Positions 1 through 6,312 of a DNA stretch of 8,377 nucleotides are shown piece after piece. A program made the translations under genes and the position numbers. Below the pieces are notes generated by a model. The model had not been told where the DNA came from. It did no database searches and saw only the letters and a program-made list of their open reading frames with translations. Within the stretch, counting starts at the first letter, position 1; every line of letters begins with the position of its first letter. The stretch lies in assembly GCA_021807465.1 (NCBI GenBank), contig JAKBCX010000045.1, positions 1 through 8,377 of the forward strand. The letters run 5' to 3'. Source of the DNA: Pseudomonadota bacterium. Its GTDB lineage: Bacteria > Pseudomonadota > Alphaproteobacteria > Acetobacterales > Acetobacteraceae.

Positions 1-1075
1 TGCTCACCGCCGCTACTTTTTTGGCATCGGTGGTAATTTCGCGCAGCGCCAGGATGACGAAAGCGTTTTCCGCATCGTCCTCCGATAATGCCAGCACGGC
101 CTGCGCGGCCTCGGCTCCGGCGCGGCGCAGCACGTCCAGCTCGGTGGGGTCGCCTTTTACAATCTCGGCCGCGCCGAATTTCAGGCTCTCATCATCGCTG
201 ATGACGATGACGGACTGATCGCGATGCAGCAGCTCGCGTACCGTGTTGTAGGCCAGCGGCCCGTGCCCGGTGACGATGTAGTGATTGACCCGTTTCATGC
301 GCTTTCTCTGCGGTTCTATAATGCGGCTGAGCCGGCCTTGCACAAGCGGCCCCACCACGGCGGTGAGCGAGGTGACGAACACGGTGATGCCGACAACGAT
401 GAGCGATATGACGAAGAGCCGCGCATCGTCGGTTTTAGGCGTTATATCGCCATAGCCAACCGTGGACATGGTGACGACCGTGAAATACGCCGCCTGCGGC
501 AGGGTTACGATGGGCGGCGAGAAACCCTGGCCGAGAATGAAGGAGCCAAGCACGCCATAAACCAGAAGCAGAATGCTGGCCGCCACGGCAAACAGCGTGC
601 CCGCGGCAAGCGAGGAACGCTGGAAGGCGCGGCCCGAGAGGGCAATAACGGCGAACAGCGCCGCCACATAAATAACGGCGCTGGAGTGCCAGGGCAGGTG
701 GCGGTAAAACAGCATGATGGCTAGCTGGGCGCCCGAGAGGAGCAGCGCCGAAATCCACCCCATGCGCGAGCGCAGCAGAAGGCCGATGGCCGTGAAAAGC
801 TCCAGCGTGCCCACAGCCGCGGCGGGCACGCCTTTCAGGATAAGGGCGGGTACGTCGTTGCCGATAGGGTGCAGCGCATTGAAAAGGCCATTGAGCTGCA
901 GATGGAAATATTCGTGCAGATAGGCGCGGATGCTGGGTAGTAGAGACATAGCGCCCGCAACTCCCACCGCCAGTGCCAAGGGCACTTGCGGAAACCAGAG
1001 GTCTAGCCTGGCCCGGCGGTAGGCACGCCAGAACCAGGGTTCCAGCGGTTTGGCGAAGCTGAGCCAGCGTTTCAC
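1..1075 (-). CDS. kch: Kch-type voltage-gated-like potassium channel with RCK domain (C-terminus beyond window edge)
   Basis: This is a membrane potassium channel of the E. coli Kch type. 358 codons are visible; the rest lies beyond base 1. Hydrophobic segments lie at about residues 31-50, 77-101, 106-125, 131-148 and 157-182. A pore helix leads to the canonical filter TVGYGD (residues 205-210, bases 446-463), then the last membrane helix (about 218-243). A cytosolic RCK/TrkA-N domain starts near residue 265, with a Rossmann glycine segment GHGPLA at 270-275. The filter region (ETMSTVGYGD in E. coli, VTMSTVGYGD here) and the following ARLF.IS...GITVF stretch match E. coli Kch closely as I remember it. 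The GTG start is the first possible one: an in-frame stop, which is the purS stop, lies 30 bases upstream, and GGAG sits 7 bases before the GTG. It follows purS by 27 bases and is probably co-transcribed. No voltage-sensing arginine ladder is evident. Confidence 0.92.
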   Translation of the reverse strand, partial: MKRWLSFAKPLEPWFWRAYRRARLDLWFPQVPLALAVGVAGAMSLLPSIRAYLHEYFHLQLNGLFNALHPIGNDVPALILKGVPAAAVGTLELFTAIGLLLRSRMGWISALLLSGAQLAIMLFYRHLPWHSSAVIYVAALFAVIALSGRAFQRSSLAAGTLFAVAASILLLVYGVLGSFILGQGFSPPIVTLPQAAYFTVVTMSTVGYGDITPKTDDARLFVISLIVVGITVFVTSLTAVVGPLVQGRLSRIIEPQRKRMKRVNHYIVTGHGPLAYNTVRELLHRDQSVIVISDDESLKFGAAEIVKGDPTELDVLRRAGAEAAQAVLALSEDDAENAFVILALREITTDAKKVAAVS

Positions 1076-1102
1076 CGGGACGCTCCGCGCCTTGCCACTG
1101 GC

Positions 1103-1345
1103 CTAGGCCGCGATCTCGACCTTGAAGCTCTCGATAACCGTGTTGGCGAGCAGCTTGCGCGCCATCTCCTCGGCGGCGGTTTTGGCGGCGGCGGGGTCGG
1201 TTTCGGCCAGTTCCAGCTCGATCACCTTGCCTGCGCGCACTTCGCCCACCTGCCCAAAGCCCAGCCCGTGCAGCGCCTGGCCAATGGCCTTGCCCTGCGG
1301 GTCGAGCACGCCGTTCTTGAGCATTACCGTTACCACAGCCTTCAT
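1103..1345 (-). CDS. purS: Phosphoribosylformylglycinamidine synthase subunit PurS
   Basis: PurS is the small subunit of the three-part FGAM synthase (PurS, PurQ, PurL), which converts FGAR to FGAM with glutamine and ATP in step four of purine synthesis in the cytosol. The 80 residues are the usual family length. They show the typical opening ([18 protein letters not shown]), the segment [10 protein letters not shown], a GK.IEL strand, and the ending FKVEIAA. The start codon overlaps the purC stop as ATGA, and GGAG lies 8 bases upstream inside purC, so the two are translationally coupled. In many alphaproteobacteria purQ and purL come next; here a potassium channel gene follows, so the other two subunits must be encoded elsewhere. 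Confidence 0.95.
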   Translation of the reverse strand: MKAVVTVMLKNGVLDPQGKAIGQALHGLGFGQVGEVRAGKVIELELAETDPAAAKTAAEEMARKLLANTVIESFKVEIAA

Positions 1346-2106
1346 TGCATCGTCTCCGGGCCTTGCAGGTCGCGCGATCCGGCCTCGGGCAGAATGCCCA
1401 GGCGCCGTGCCACTTCCTGGTACGCTTCCTCAATCTTGCCGAGGTCGCGGCGGAAGCGGTCCTTGTCCATCTTCTCGTTGGTTTTGCTGTCCCACAGGCG
1501 GCAATTATCGGGGCTGATCTCGTCCGCCAGCACGATGCGCATATCCTCATTCTCGTACAGCCGGCCGAATTCCAGCTTGAAATCGACCAGCATGATGCCA
1601 ACGCCGAGGAACAGGCCGGTGAGGAAATCGTTGATTCGCAGGGTGAGGTGGACGATGTCGTCCATATCCGGCGGGGTGGCCCAGCCGAAGGCGGTGATGT
1701 GCTCTTCCGCCACCATCGGGTCGTTCAGCGCGTCATTCTTATAGTAAAATTCAACAATCGAGCGCGGCAGGCGCGTGCCCTCGGGGATGCCGAGGCGCTG
1801 ACTCATGGAGCCGGCGGCGATGTTGCGGACCACGACCTCGATGGGGATGATCTCGACCTCTTTGATGAGCTGCTCACGCATGTTCAACCGGCGGATGAAG
1901 TGCGTGGGGACGTTGATTTCGGCGAGCTTCGTCATCAGGAATTCGCTGATGCGGTTGTTCAGCACGCCCTTGCCGGTAATGGTACCTTTTTTCTGAGCGT
2001 TGAACGCCGTGGCGTCATCCTTGAAGTATTGCACGAGCGTGCCTGGCTCGGGGCCTTCGAACAGGATTTTCGCTTTGCCTTCATATAATTGGCGGCGCCG
2101 GGCCAT
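1342..2106 (-). CDS. purC: Phosphoribosylaminoimidazole-succinocarboxamide synthase (SAICAR synthetase)
   Basis: PurC joins CAIR and aspartate using ATP to give SAICAR in de novo purine synthesis. The protein has 254 residues, normal for the bacterial form. It begins with the nucleotide-binding segment [16 protein letters not shown]. Signature 1 ([15 protein letters not shown]) is at residues 86-100 and signature 2 (LVDFKLEFG) at 173-181. The motif [14 protein letters not shown] at 193-206 belongs to the active site. No key residue appears to be missing. The ATG is preceded by AAAGG at good spacing. A candidate promoter lies upstream, and the purS start overlaps the stop, so purC is probably the first gene of a purC-purS-kch transcript. 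Confidence 0.97.
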   Translation of the reverse strand: MARRRQLYEGKAKILFEGPEPGTLVQYFKDDATAFNAQKKGTITGKGVLNNRISEFLMTKLAEINVPTHFIRRLNMREQLIKEVEIIPIEVVVRNIAAGSMSQRLGIPEGTRLPRSIVEFYYKNDALNDPMVAEEHITAFGWATPPDMDDIVHLTLRINDFLTGLFLGVGIMLVDFKLEFGRLYENEDMRIVLADEISPDNCRLWDSKTNEKMDKDRFRRDLGKIEEAYQEVARRLGILPEAGSRDLQGPETMQ

Positions 2107-2141
2107 GGTCTTGTACCTTTGGGTAAATGCAGTGGAGCCGG

Positions 2142-2170
2142 TCTATACCAACCATGCGGGCATATTGAAA
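2142..2170 (-). promoter_or_regulatory. Candidate purC promoter (extended -10)
   Basis: On the minus strand TATAGA (bases 2147-2142) is preceded directly by TGG, fitting an extended -10 element. A weak -35-like TTTCAA (2170-2165) lies 17 bases further upstream. This would give a purC leader of roughly 30 bases. It rests on motif matching only. It fits the long gap after the preceding gene, and the OYE-purC spacer holds no other better candidate that I could see. Confidence 0.35.
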
Positions 2171-2209
2171 TGGCCCCAGGCTCAACGCTGCCTCCGCCAT
2201 GCAGGGATG

Positions 2210-2227
2210 GGGCCGCTGACGCGGCCC
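2210..2227 (-). terminator. GC-rich hairpin just after the OYE gene
   Basis: A perfect 7-base-pair stem (GGGCCGC / GCGGCCC, loop of four) starts 11 bases downstream of the OYE stop codon. No T-run follows on the minus strand, so it is not a classical intrinsic terminator. It may stabilise the 3' end of the transcript or act with Rho. Confidence 0.4.
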
Positions 2228-2238
2228 TCACCTAATAG

Positions 2239-3297
2239 TCAGGCGGTTTCCAGCACGGGATAATCCGTGTAGCCGTGCGGCCCGGGCGCATAGAACGTGG
2301 CGGGATCGGGTTCGTTCCAGGCCGCCTTGGCGCGGATGCGGGCCACGAGGTCGGGGTTGGCGATAAAGGGCTTGCCGAAAGCCGCGGCATCAGCCGTGCC
2401 GGAATCGAGCGCGGCTTGCGCTGTTTCGGCCGTGTAGCCCTCATTCACGATATAGGTGCCGCCGAACAGGCTGCGCAGCTTGGGGCCAATGGCGTCCGGT
2501 CCCTCATGCTCTCGCACACACAGGAAAGCGATGCCGCGGTCATCCAGCTCGCGCGCCACGTAGGAGAAAGTGGCGAGTTTGTCGCTATCGCCCATGTCGT
2601 GCGAATCGCCGCGCGGGGCGAGGTGCACCCCCACCAGCTCCGGCCCCCAGACGGAGGAGGCGGCATCGGTTGCCTCCAGCAGCAGCCGGGCGCGGTTTTC
2701 TATGGAGCCGCCATATTCATCATCGCGGTGGTTGGTGGAATCCTGAAGGAATTGGTCGAGCAGGTAGCCATTGGCGCCGTGAATCTCCACACCATCGAAC
2801 CCCGCCATCTGCGCGTTCATCGCGGCTTTGCGGTAACATTCGATGATGCCGGGGATTTCCTTGGTGTCCAGCGCGCGCGGGGTGACATATTCCTGCTTAG
2901 GCCGCACCAGAGAGACATGCCCGGCGGGCTTGATGGCGCTGGGGGCCACCGGCAGCTCGCCATTAAGGAACATGGGCGCGGAAATGCGGCCGACATGCCA
3001 GAGCTGAGCGAAAATGCGCCCGCCCGCGTTATGCACGGCCTTGGTCACGACCTTCCAGCCTTCTACCTGCTCGGTGGACCACAGGCCGGGTGTATCGGCA
3101 TAGCCGACGCCCATGGGGGTGACGGAGGTGGCCTCGGAGATGATGAGTCCGGCTTCGGCCCGCTGCACGTAATACTCGGCCATCAGCGCGTTGGGGACGC
3201 GCTCCGCCCCGGCGCGTGCGCGGGTGAGGGGCGCCATGATGATGCGGTTGGGGAGGGTGAGGTCGCCAAGTTTCAGCGGGTCGAACAGGCTGGGCAT
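2239..3297 (-). CDS. Old Yellow Enzyme family FMN-dependent alkene reductase
   Basis: This 352-residue flavoprotein has a TIM-barrel fold. The family uses NAD(P)H to reduce the C=C bond of activated alkenes such as enones, N-ethylmaleimide or nitro-alkenes. The N-terminus has LFDPLKLGDLTLPNRIIMAPLTR, with T25 near the flavin. FAQLWHVGRIS (96-106) contributes Q98. The substrate-binding pair is H173 and N176 in EIHGANGYLLDQFLQD, with Y178 as likely proton donor. The phosphate-binding end is AAFGKPFIANPDLVAR (305-320). One family landmark differs: the strand usually read as VG.RLSP is VGVHLAP here, with H225 where OYE1 has Arg243. The ATG has a GAAGGA ribosome site that overlaps the stop of the preceding ArsR gene, so the two are coupled. 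The likely role is detoxification of electrophiles or quinones; the true substrate cannot be read from sequence. NemA is the nearest familiar comparison, but I do not assign that name. Confidence 0.93.
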   Translation of the reverse strand: MPSLFDPLKLGDLTLPNRIIMAPLTRARAGAERVPNALMAEYYVQRAEAGLIISEATSVTPMGVGYADTPGLWSTEQVEGWKVVTKAVHNAGGRIFAQLWHVGRISAPMFLNGELPVAPSAIKPAGHVSLVRPKQEYVTPRALDTKEIPGIIECYRKAAMNAQMAGFDGVEIHGANGYLLDQFLQDSTNHRDDEYGGSIENRARLLLEATDAASSVWGPELVGVHLAPRGDSHDMGDSDKLATFSYVARELDDRGIAFLCVREHEGPDAIGPKLRSLFGGTYIVNEGYTAETAQAALDSGTADAAAFGKPFIANPDLVARIRAKAAWNEPDPATFYAPGPHGYTDYPVLETA

Positions 3298-3308
3298 GGT
3301 TTAGTCCT

Positions 3309-3635
3309 TCAGGAAGAAAGTTCGGAGGTAAGGCGGGCGAGGAGGGCGGCGATGGCCGCTTCGTCGCGCTGGTAGAAAATCCATTGGCCGCATTTTTTAG
3401 TGGTGAGCAGGCCAGCTTGGTGCAGAGCGGCCAGATGTGCCGAGACAGTGGATTGAGACAGGTTGCAGGCAGCCTCGATCTTGCTCGCGCATACACCCCA
3501 TGCGTAAGGGTGTTCCTGGCCGGGGAAGTTTTGCTCAGGCTCTTTCAACGCGGCCAGAATTTTGCGCCGCATGGGGTTGGCCAGGGCCTTGAAGGCTTCA
3601 TCGTCACCTTGGGATGGGCCGCCATGTATCGTCAT
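3309..3635 (-). CDS. ArsR/SmtB-family transcriptional regulator
   Basis: A 108-residue winged-helix repressor. The N-terminal helices carry FKALANPMRRKILAALKE (residues 15-32). The recognition helix region is CNLSQSTVSAHLAALHQAGLL (57-77), followed by the wing KKCGQWIFYQRD (80-91). Three cysteines are present, C49, C57 and C82. The classical ArsR metal motif CxC is absent, so metal sensing is not evident; thiol sensing of electrophiles is possible. It lies 11 bases upstream of the OYE gene, with its stop inside that gene's ribosome-binding region, so the pair is one operon. An inverted repeat covers its own start codon, consistent with autorepression. No good Shine-Dalgarno sequence precedes the ATG. 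The family is clear; the ligand is unknown. Confidence 0.9.
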   Translation of the reverse strand: MTIHGGPSQGDDEAFKALANPMRRKILAALKEPEQNFPGQEHPYAWGVCASKIEAACNLSQSTVSAHLAALHQAGLLTTKKCGQWIFYQRDEAAIAALLARLTSELSS

Positions 3636-3649
3636 GAGGCGATATATGG
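3622..3649. promoter_or_regulatory. Candidate ArsR operator: inverted repeat over its own start codon
   Basis: Arms CCATGTATCG (3622-3631) and CGATATATGG (3640-3649) are complementary at 9 of 10 positions, separated by 8 bases that contain the ArsR start codon (3635-3633). The only imperfect pair is G3626 with T3645. The size and symmetry fit a dimeric winged-helix repressor site, and the position would block transcription of arsR-OYE. This is inferred from symmetry and location. Confidence 0.6.
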
Positions 3650-3670
3650 TTCGGTATTTGACGATGTAAA
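3641..3670 (-). promoter_or_regulatory. Candidate promoter of the arsR-OYE operon
   Basis: On the minus strand TTTACA (3670-3665, one mismatch to TTGACA) is followed after 18 bases by TATATC (3646-3641). The -10 element lies inside one arm of the inverted repeat, so repressor binding would occlude it. Transcription would start close to the ATG, which fits the missing ribosome-binding site. The -35 lies only a few bases past the stop codon of the upstream channel gene. Confidence 0.4.
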
Positions 3671-3673
3671 GGG

Positions 3674-4687
3674 TCAGCCTGTCCTGGGCGCGCTGCGGCC
3701 GGCGCGGGTGATGGTCACAATGCCGTCGCCCAGCTCCACCGGCACGCCGGGGGCGGGGCGTGTAAGTGTCTCGCCGGTTTTGCGGTTAACGGCCACCACG
3801 AATATGGTTCGGTCTGCCTCCTGCTCGATCTGCCCGACTGATTTGCCAGCGTGGTCTGCGTCAGCCACGGTTACCTCAAGTTCCAGCCCCAGCCCGTGCA
3901 GCCCTGCCGCCAGTGCGTGCATGCGGCCGGATTCAGTTAGCTTGGCACTTTGCGGAAACAGGATGAGCTGGGCAATGCGCTCTGCGCCGATATGGGTGGG
4001 TTCCACAACCGAGTTTGCGCCTGCGCGCAGCAGCTTGCTTTTGGTGCTCGCGGCCTCGCCGCGCGCGATGATCTCAATCTCTTTATTGAGGTTGCGGGCG
4101 GATAGCGTGATAAACACGTTTACCGCATCATTCGGTACCACGCAGGCCAGGGCGCGGGCTTTTTTTATACCCACCTCTTCCAGCACAGTCTCGTCCGTGG
4201 CGTCGCCCGCCCAGGTAAGATGGCCGCGCGCTGAGGCGTCTGTAAGTTTTGCCTCGTCGCGGTCGAGAATTACAAAGTCGACGCCGCTGGTTTTCAGCTC
4301 ATTGGCCAGCATGTGCCCGATGCGCCCATAGCCGCAAACGATGACATGACCTGACAGAGTCCCGATTTTGTTCTTCATCCGCCTGTTTCCGAATAGCTGC
4401 TGGAGCTGTGCGTAGGTAAGAAACTGCACCAGTGCGCCGGTGAGATAGATGACGCCCGTGCAGCCGAGAACGATGGTTGAGATTGTAACGAAACGCAGTT
4501 CTGGTGTGGTGATGGGGTGCAGCTCGTTATAGCCCACCGTGAAAATTGTATAGATAACGAAATAAAATGCATCACCCAGATGCCATCCAAGATCGGCATA
4601 GGCAAGCGTGGCCAGAACGATGACCACCGCCATGTAGAGCAGGCCCGCAACCAAGTTGCGCCAAGGGCGGTCGTGCCACGGAGTCAT
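3674..4687 (-). CDS. Two-transmembrane ion channel with RCK (TrkA-N/TrkA-C) domains and TVGYNE filter
   Basis: The protein has 337 residues and an MthK-like layout: first membrane helix at about residues 11-30, pore helix at about 37-49, filter at 50-55, second membrane helix at about 66-90. An RCK domain follows from about 112, with the NAD-type motif GYGRIG (119-124) and an acidic residue ending strand 2 (ILDRDE, 140-145), then a TrkA-C-like domain at about 262-330. Such channels pass potassium and are gated by ligands bound to the RCK ring. The filter reads TVGYNE (bases 4523-4540) where potassium channels have TVGYGD or TVGYGE; the Asn codon is AAC at 4528-4526. The ATG has AAGG 7 bases upstream. 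The gene follows gltA behind a hairpin-rich spacer and sits just ahead of arsR. Family placement is firm; ion selectivity is uncertain because of the filter change. Confidence 0.9.
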   Translation of the reverse strand: MTPWHDRPWRNLVAGLLYMAVVIVLATLAYADLGWHLGDAFYFVIYTIFTVGYNELHPITTPELRFVTISTIVLGCTGVIYLTGALVQFLTYAQLQQLFGNRRMKNKIGTLSGHVIVCGYGRIGHMLANELKTSGVDFVILDRDEAKLTDASARGHLTWAGDATDETVLEEVGIKKARALACVVPNDAVNVFITLSARNLNKEIEIIARGEAASTKSKLLRAGANSVVEPTHIGAERIAQLILFPQSAKLTESGRMHALAAGLHGLGLELEVTVADADHAGKSVGQIEQEADRTIFVVAVNRKTGETLTRPAPGVPVELGDGIVTITRAGRSAPRTG

Positions 4688-4711
4688 GGCATGCCTTGAA
4701 TGGTGGTGGCC

Positions 4712-4778
4712 TTACGCTTGAAAAAAGCCTGCCGCAATGCCGTGTGGCAAATGGGGGGCAGGCTTTTTTCAAACGTAA
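4712..4778. terminator. Long bidirectional terminator-like stem-loop between gltA and the channel gene
   Basis: Two 22-base arms, 4712-4733 and 4757-4778, are complementary at 21 positions; the only mismatch is C4717 with A4773. Each arm contains a run of six A or T next to GCCTGCC/GGCAGGC, giving the A-tract, GC-stem, T-tract form of an intrinsic terminator readable from both strands. The loop contains a smaller TGCC/GGCA hairpin (4738-4749). It ends only 24 bases before the channel start codon. Confidence 0.75.
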
Positions 4779-4792
4779 AAACGGGAGTAAAG

Positions 4793-4812
4793 CCCGGGGA
4801 TTTAGGCCCGGG
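4793..4812. repeat. Short CCCGGG inverted/direct repeat in the gltA downstream spacer
   Basis: Two copies of the self-complementary CCCGGG (4793-4798 and 4807-4812) can form a 6-base-pair hairpin with an 8-base loop. Bases 4798-4803 (GGATTT) can instead pair with AAATCC at 4816-4821 of the neighbouring hairpin, so alternative folds are possible. Confidence 0.45.
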
Positions 4813-4815
4813 TAG

Positions 4816-4844
4816 AAATCCAGGGGGTAAGTCCCCCTGGATTT
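4816..4844. terminator. Perfect 12-base-pair hairpin directly after gltA
   Basis: Arms AAATCCAGGGGG (4816-4827) and CCCCCTGGATTT (4833-4844) are fully complementary with a 5-base loop. In the gltA direction it begins 15 bases after the stop codon. The T-tract is short, so it is either a weak terminator or an RNA-stabilising 3' hairpin of the gltA message. Confidence 0.65.
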
Positions 4845-4859
4845 TCTGGAAGACGGGCA

Positions 4860-6173
4860 TCAGCCCCGCTGATCTACGGATACGTAGTCGCGCTGCGGGG
4901 CGCCGGTATAGATTTGGCGCGGGCGGTTGATGCGGTTGGACGGGTCTTCGATCATTTCCTTCCACTGGCTGATCCAGCCAACGGTGCGGGCCAGGGCGAA
5001 GATGGGGGTGAACATCTTGGTGGGGAATCCCATCGCCTTCAGGATAATGCCCGAGTAGAAATCGACATTCGGGTACAGCTTGCGGCTGACGAAATACTCG
5101 TCGTTGAGGGCGATCTTCTCCAGCTCCATGGCCAGGTCGAGCATCGGCTCGTCCTTGATGCCGAGTTCACCCAGCACCTCATAGCATGTCTTCTGCATGA
5201 TCTTCGCGCGCGGGTCGTAGTTTTTGTACACGCGATGGCCGAAACCCATCAGCTTCACGTTGGAGTTCTTATCCTTCACCTGCTCGATGAAGGCGGGGAT
5301 GTTCTTCACGGAGCCGATTTCTTCCAGCATCTTCAGCACGGCCTCGTTGGCGCCGCCATGAGCGGGACCCCAGAGCGAGGCAATGCCGGCGGCGATACAG
5401 GCGAAGGGATTGGCATCGGTGGAGCCGGCCAGGCGCACGGTGGAGGTGGAGGCGTTCTGCTCGTGGTCCGCGTGCAGGATGAGGATGCGGTCCATGGCGC
5501 GGGTGAGGATGGGGTTGGGCTTGTACTCCTGCGGGGGCACCGCGTGGAACATATATAGGAAGTTTTCCGCGTAAGAGAGGTCGTTGCGCGGATACATGAA
5601 GGGCTGGCCGGCATTATACTTATGCGCCCAGGCCGTGATGGTGGGGATTTTCGCGATCATGCGGAAGGCGGAGATTTCGCGCTGACGCGGGTCGTGAATG
5701 TCGATGGAATCCGGGTAGAAGGCGGACATGGCGCCGACCACCGAGCAGAGCATGGCCATGGGGTGAGCGTCGCGGCGGAAGCCGTCCCAGAAGCGGCGGA
5801 TCTGCTCATGCAACATGGTGTGCATGGTGACGTGGGTGGTAAATTCCTTGTACTGCGCCTGGTTCGGCAGCTCGCCGTTCAGCAGCAGATAGGCGACTTC
5901 GAGGAAGGTGGATTTTTCGGCCAGTTGCTCGATGGGGTAGCCGCGATAGAGCAGGATGCCTTCATCGCCGTCGATATAGGTGATGGCGCTTTCACACGAG
6001 GCGGTGGCACCGTAGGAGGGGTCGAAGGTGAAGATGCCGAGCTGGCTCTGCAGCTTGCGCACATCCACGCAATCAGTGCCGAGGGTGCCGCCGAGGACGG
6101 GCAGATCGGCCGATTTATCGCCGAATGTCAGCGTTGCCGTACCGACCTGTTTGCTGGTTGCCGATGGAGCCAT
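4860..6173 (-). CDS. gltA: Citrate synthase (type II)
   Basis: Citrate synthase condenses acetyl-CoA and oxaloacetate at the entry of the TCA cycle, in the cytosol. The 437 residues match the hexameric, type II enzyme of Gram-negative bacteria, including an N-terminal beta domain (about residues 10-60) that precedes the helical core. Catalytic residues are present: H272 in [13 protein letters not shown]313 in [15 protein letters not shown] and D371 in VDFYSG, matching H264, H305 and D362 of E. coli. [10 protein letters not shown] (234-243) and RPRQIYTG (417-424) are also typical. The ATG is preceded by GGAAGG at about 9 bases. A GC-rich hairpin lies in the leader and strong hairpins follow the stop, so it is probably a single-gene transcription unit with possible read-through into the channel gene. 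Confidence 0.98.
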   Translation of the reverse strand: MAPSATSKQVGTATLTFGDKSADLPVLGGTLGTDCVDVRKLQSQLGIFTFDPSYGATASCESAITYIDGDEGILLYRGYPIEQLAEKSTFLEVAYLLLNGELPNQAQYKEFTTHVTMHTMLHEQIRRFWDGFRRDAHPMAMLCSVVGAMSAFYPDSIDIHDPRQREISAFRMIAKIPTITAWAHKYNAGQPFMYPRNDLSYAENFLYMFHAVPPQEYKPNPILTRAMDRILILHADHEQNASTSTVRLAGSTDANPFACIAAGIASLWGPAHGGANEAVLKMLEEIGSVKNIPAFIEQVKDKNSNVKLMGFGHRVYKNYDPRAKIMQKTCYEVLGELGIKDEPMLDLAMELEKIALNDEYFVSRKLYPNVDFYSGIILKAMGFPTKMFTPIFALARTVGWISQWKEMIEDPSNRINRPRQIYTGAPQRDYVSVDQRG

Positions 6174-6210
6174 GAGGATTCACCTTCCCTTGATGGTGTT
6201 GGGCGTTCGA

Positions 6211-6235
6211 TGCCGTGGCGGGACCCGCCCCGGCA
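6211..6235 (-). promoter_or_regulatory. GC-rich hairpin in the gltA leader
   Basis: TGCCG-T-GGCGG (6211-6221) pairs with CCGCC-C-CGGCA (6225-6235): ten pairs, one internal mismatch and a 3-base loop. It lies 37 bases upstream of the gltA ATG and has no T-run behind it on the minus strand, so it looks like a leader structure or a Rho-type 3' end of the upstream phosphatase message. No convincing gltA -10/-35 pair could be fixed in the 139-base gap. Confidence 0.4.
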
Positions 6236-6312
6236 CAGAGGTATATGCGGACACGGTTATTCAATCCTAACTTTCCTGTAAAGCACCCACGCCGCGATGC
6301 AGCAATCGGGGT

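Noticed and set aside
435..1601. Long minus-strand open frame (388 codons) across kch, purS and purC
   Set aside because: It is out of frame with three well-recognised proteins; its translation is Arg/Ala-rich with no family motif. It is a by-product of high GC content.
2275..3375. Long plus-strand open frame (366 codons) opposite the OYE gene
   Set aside because: Antisense to a gene with intact active-site motifs; the translation is Gly/His/Val-rich and resembles no family.
3384..4331. Plus-strand open frame (315 codons) opposite arsR and the channel
   Set aside because: Antisense to two recognised genes; Ser/Arg-rich composition typical of a shadow frame.
4690..4859. Small open frames in the gltA-channel spacer
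   Set aside because: They run through the hairpin arms and into neighbouring genes in wrong frames; the inverted repeats explain the sequence better.
4914..5558. Plus-strand open frames opposite gltA
   Set aside because: gltA has all catalytic residues; the opposite-strand translations are low-complexity and have no motif.
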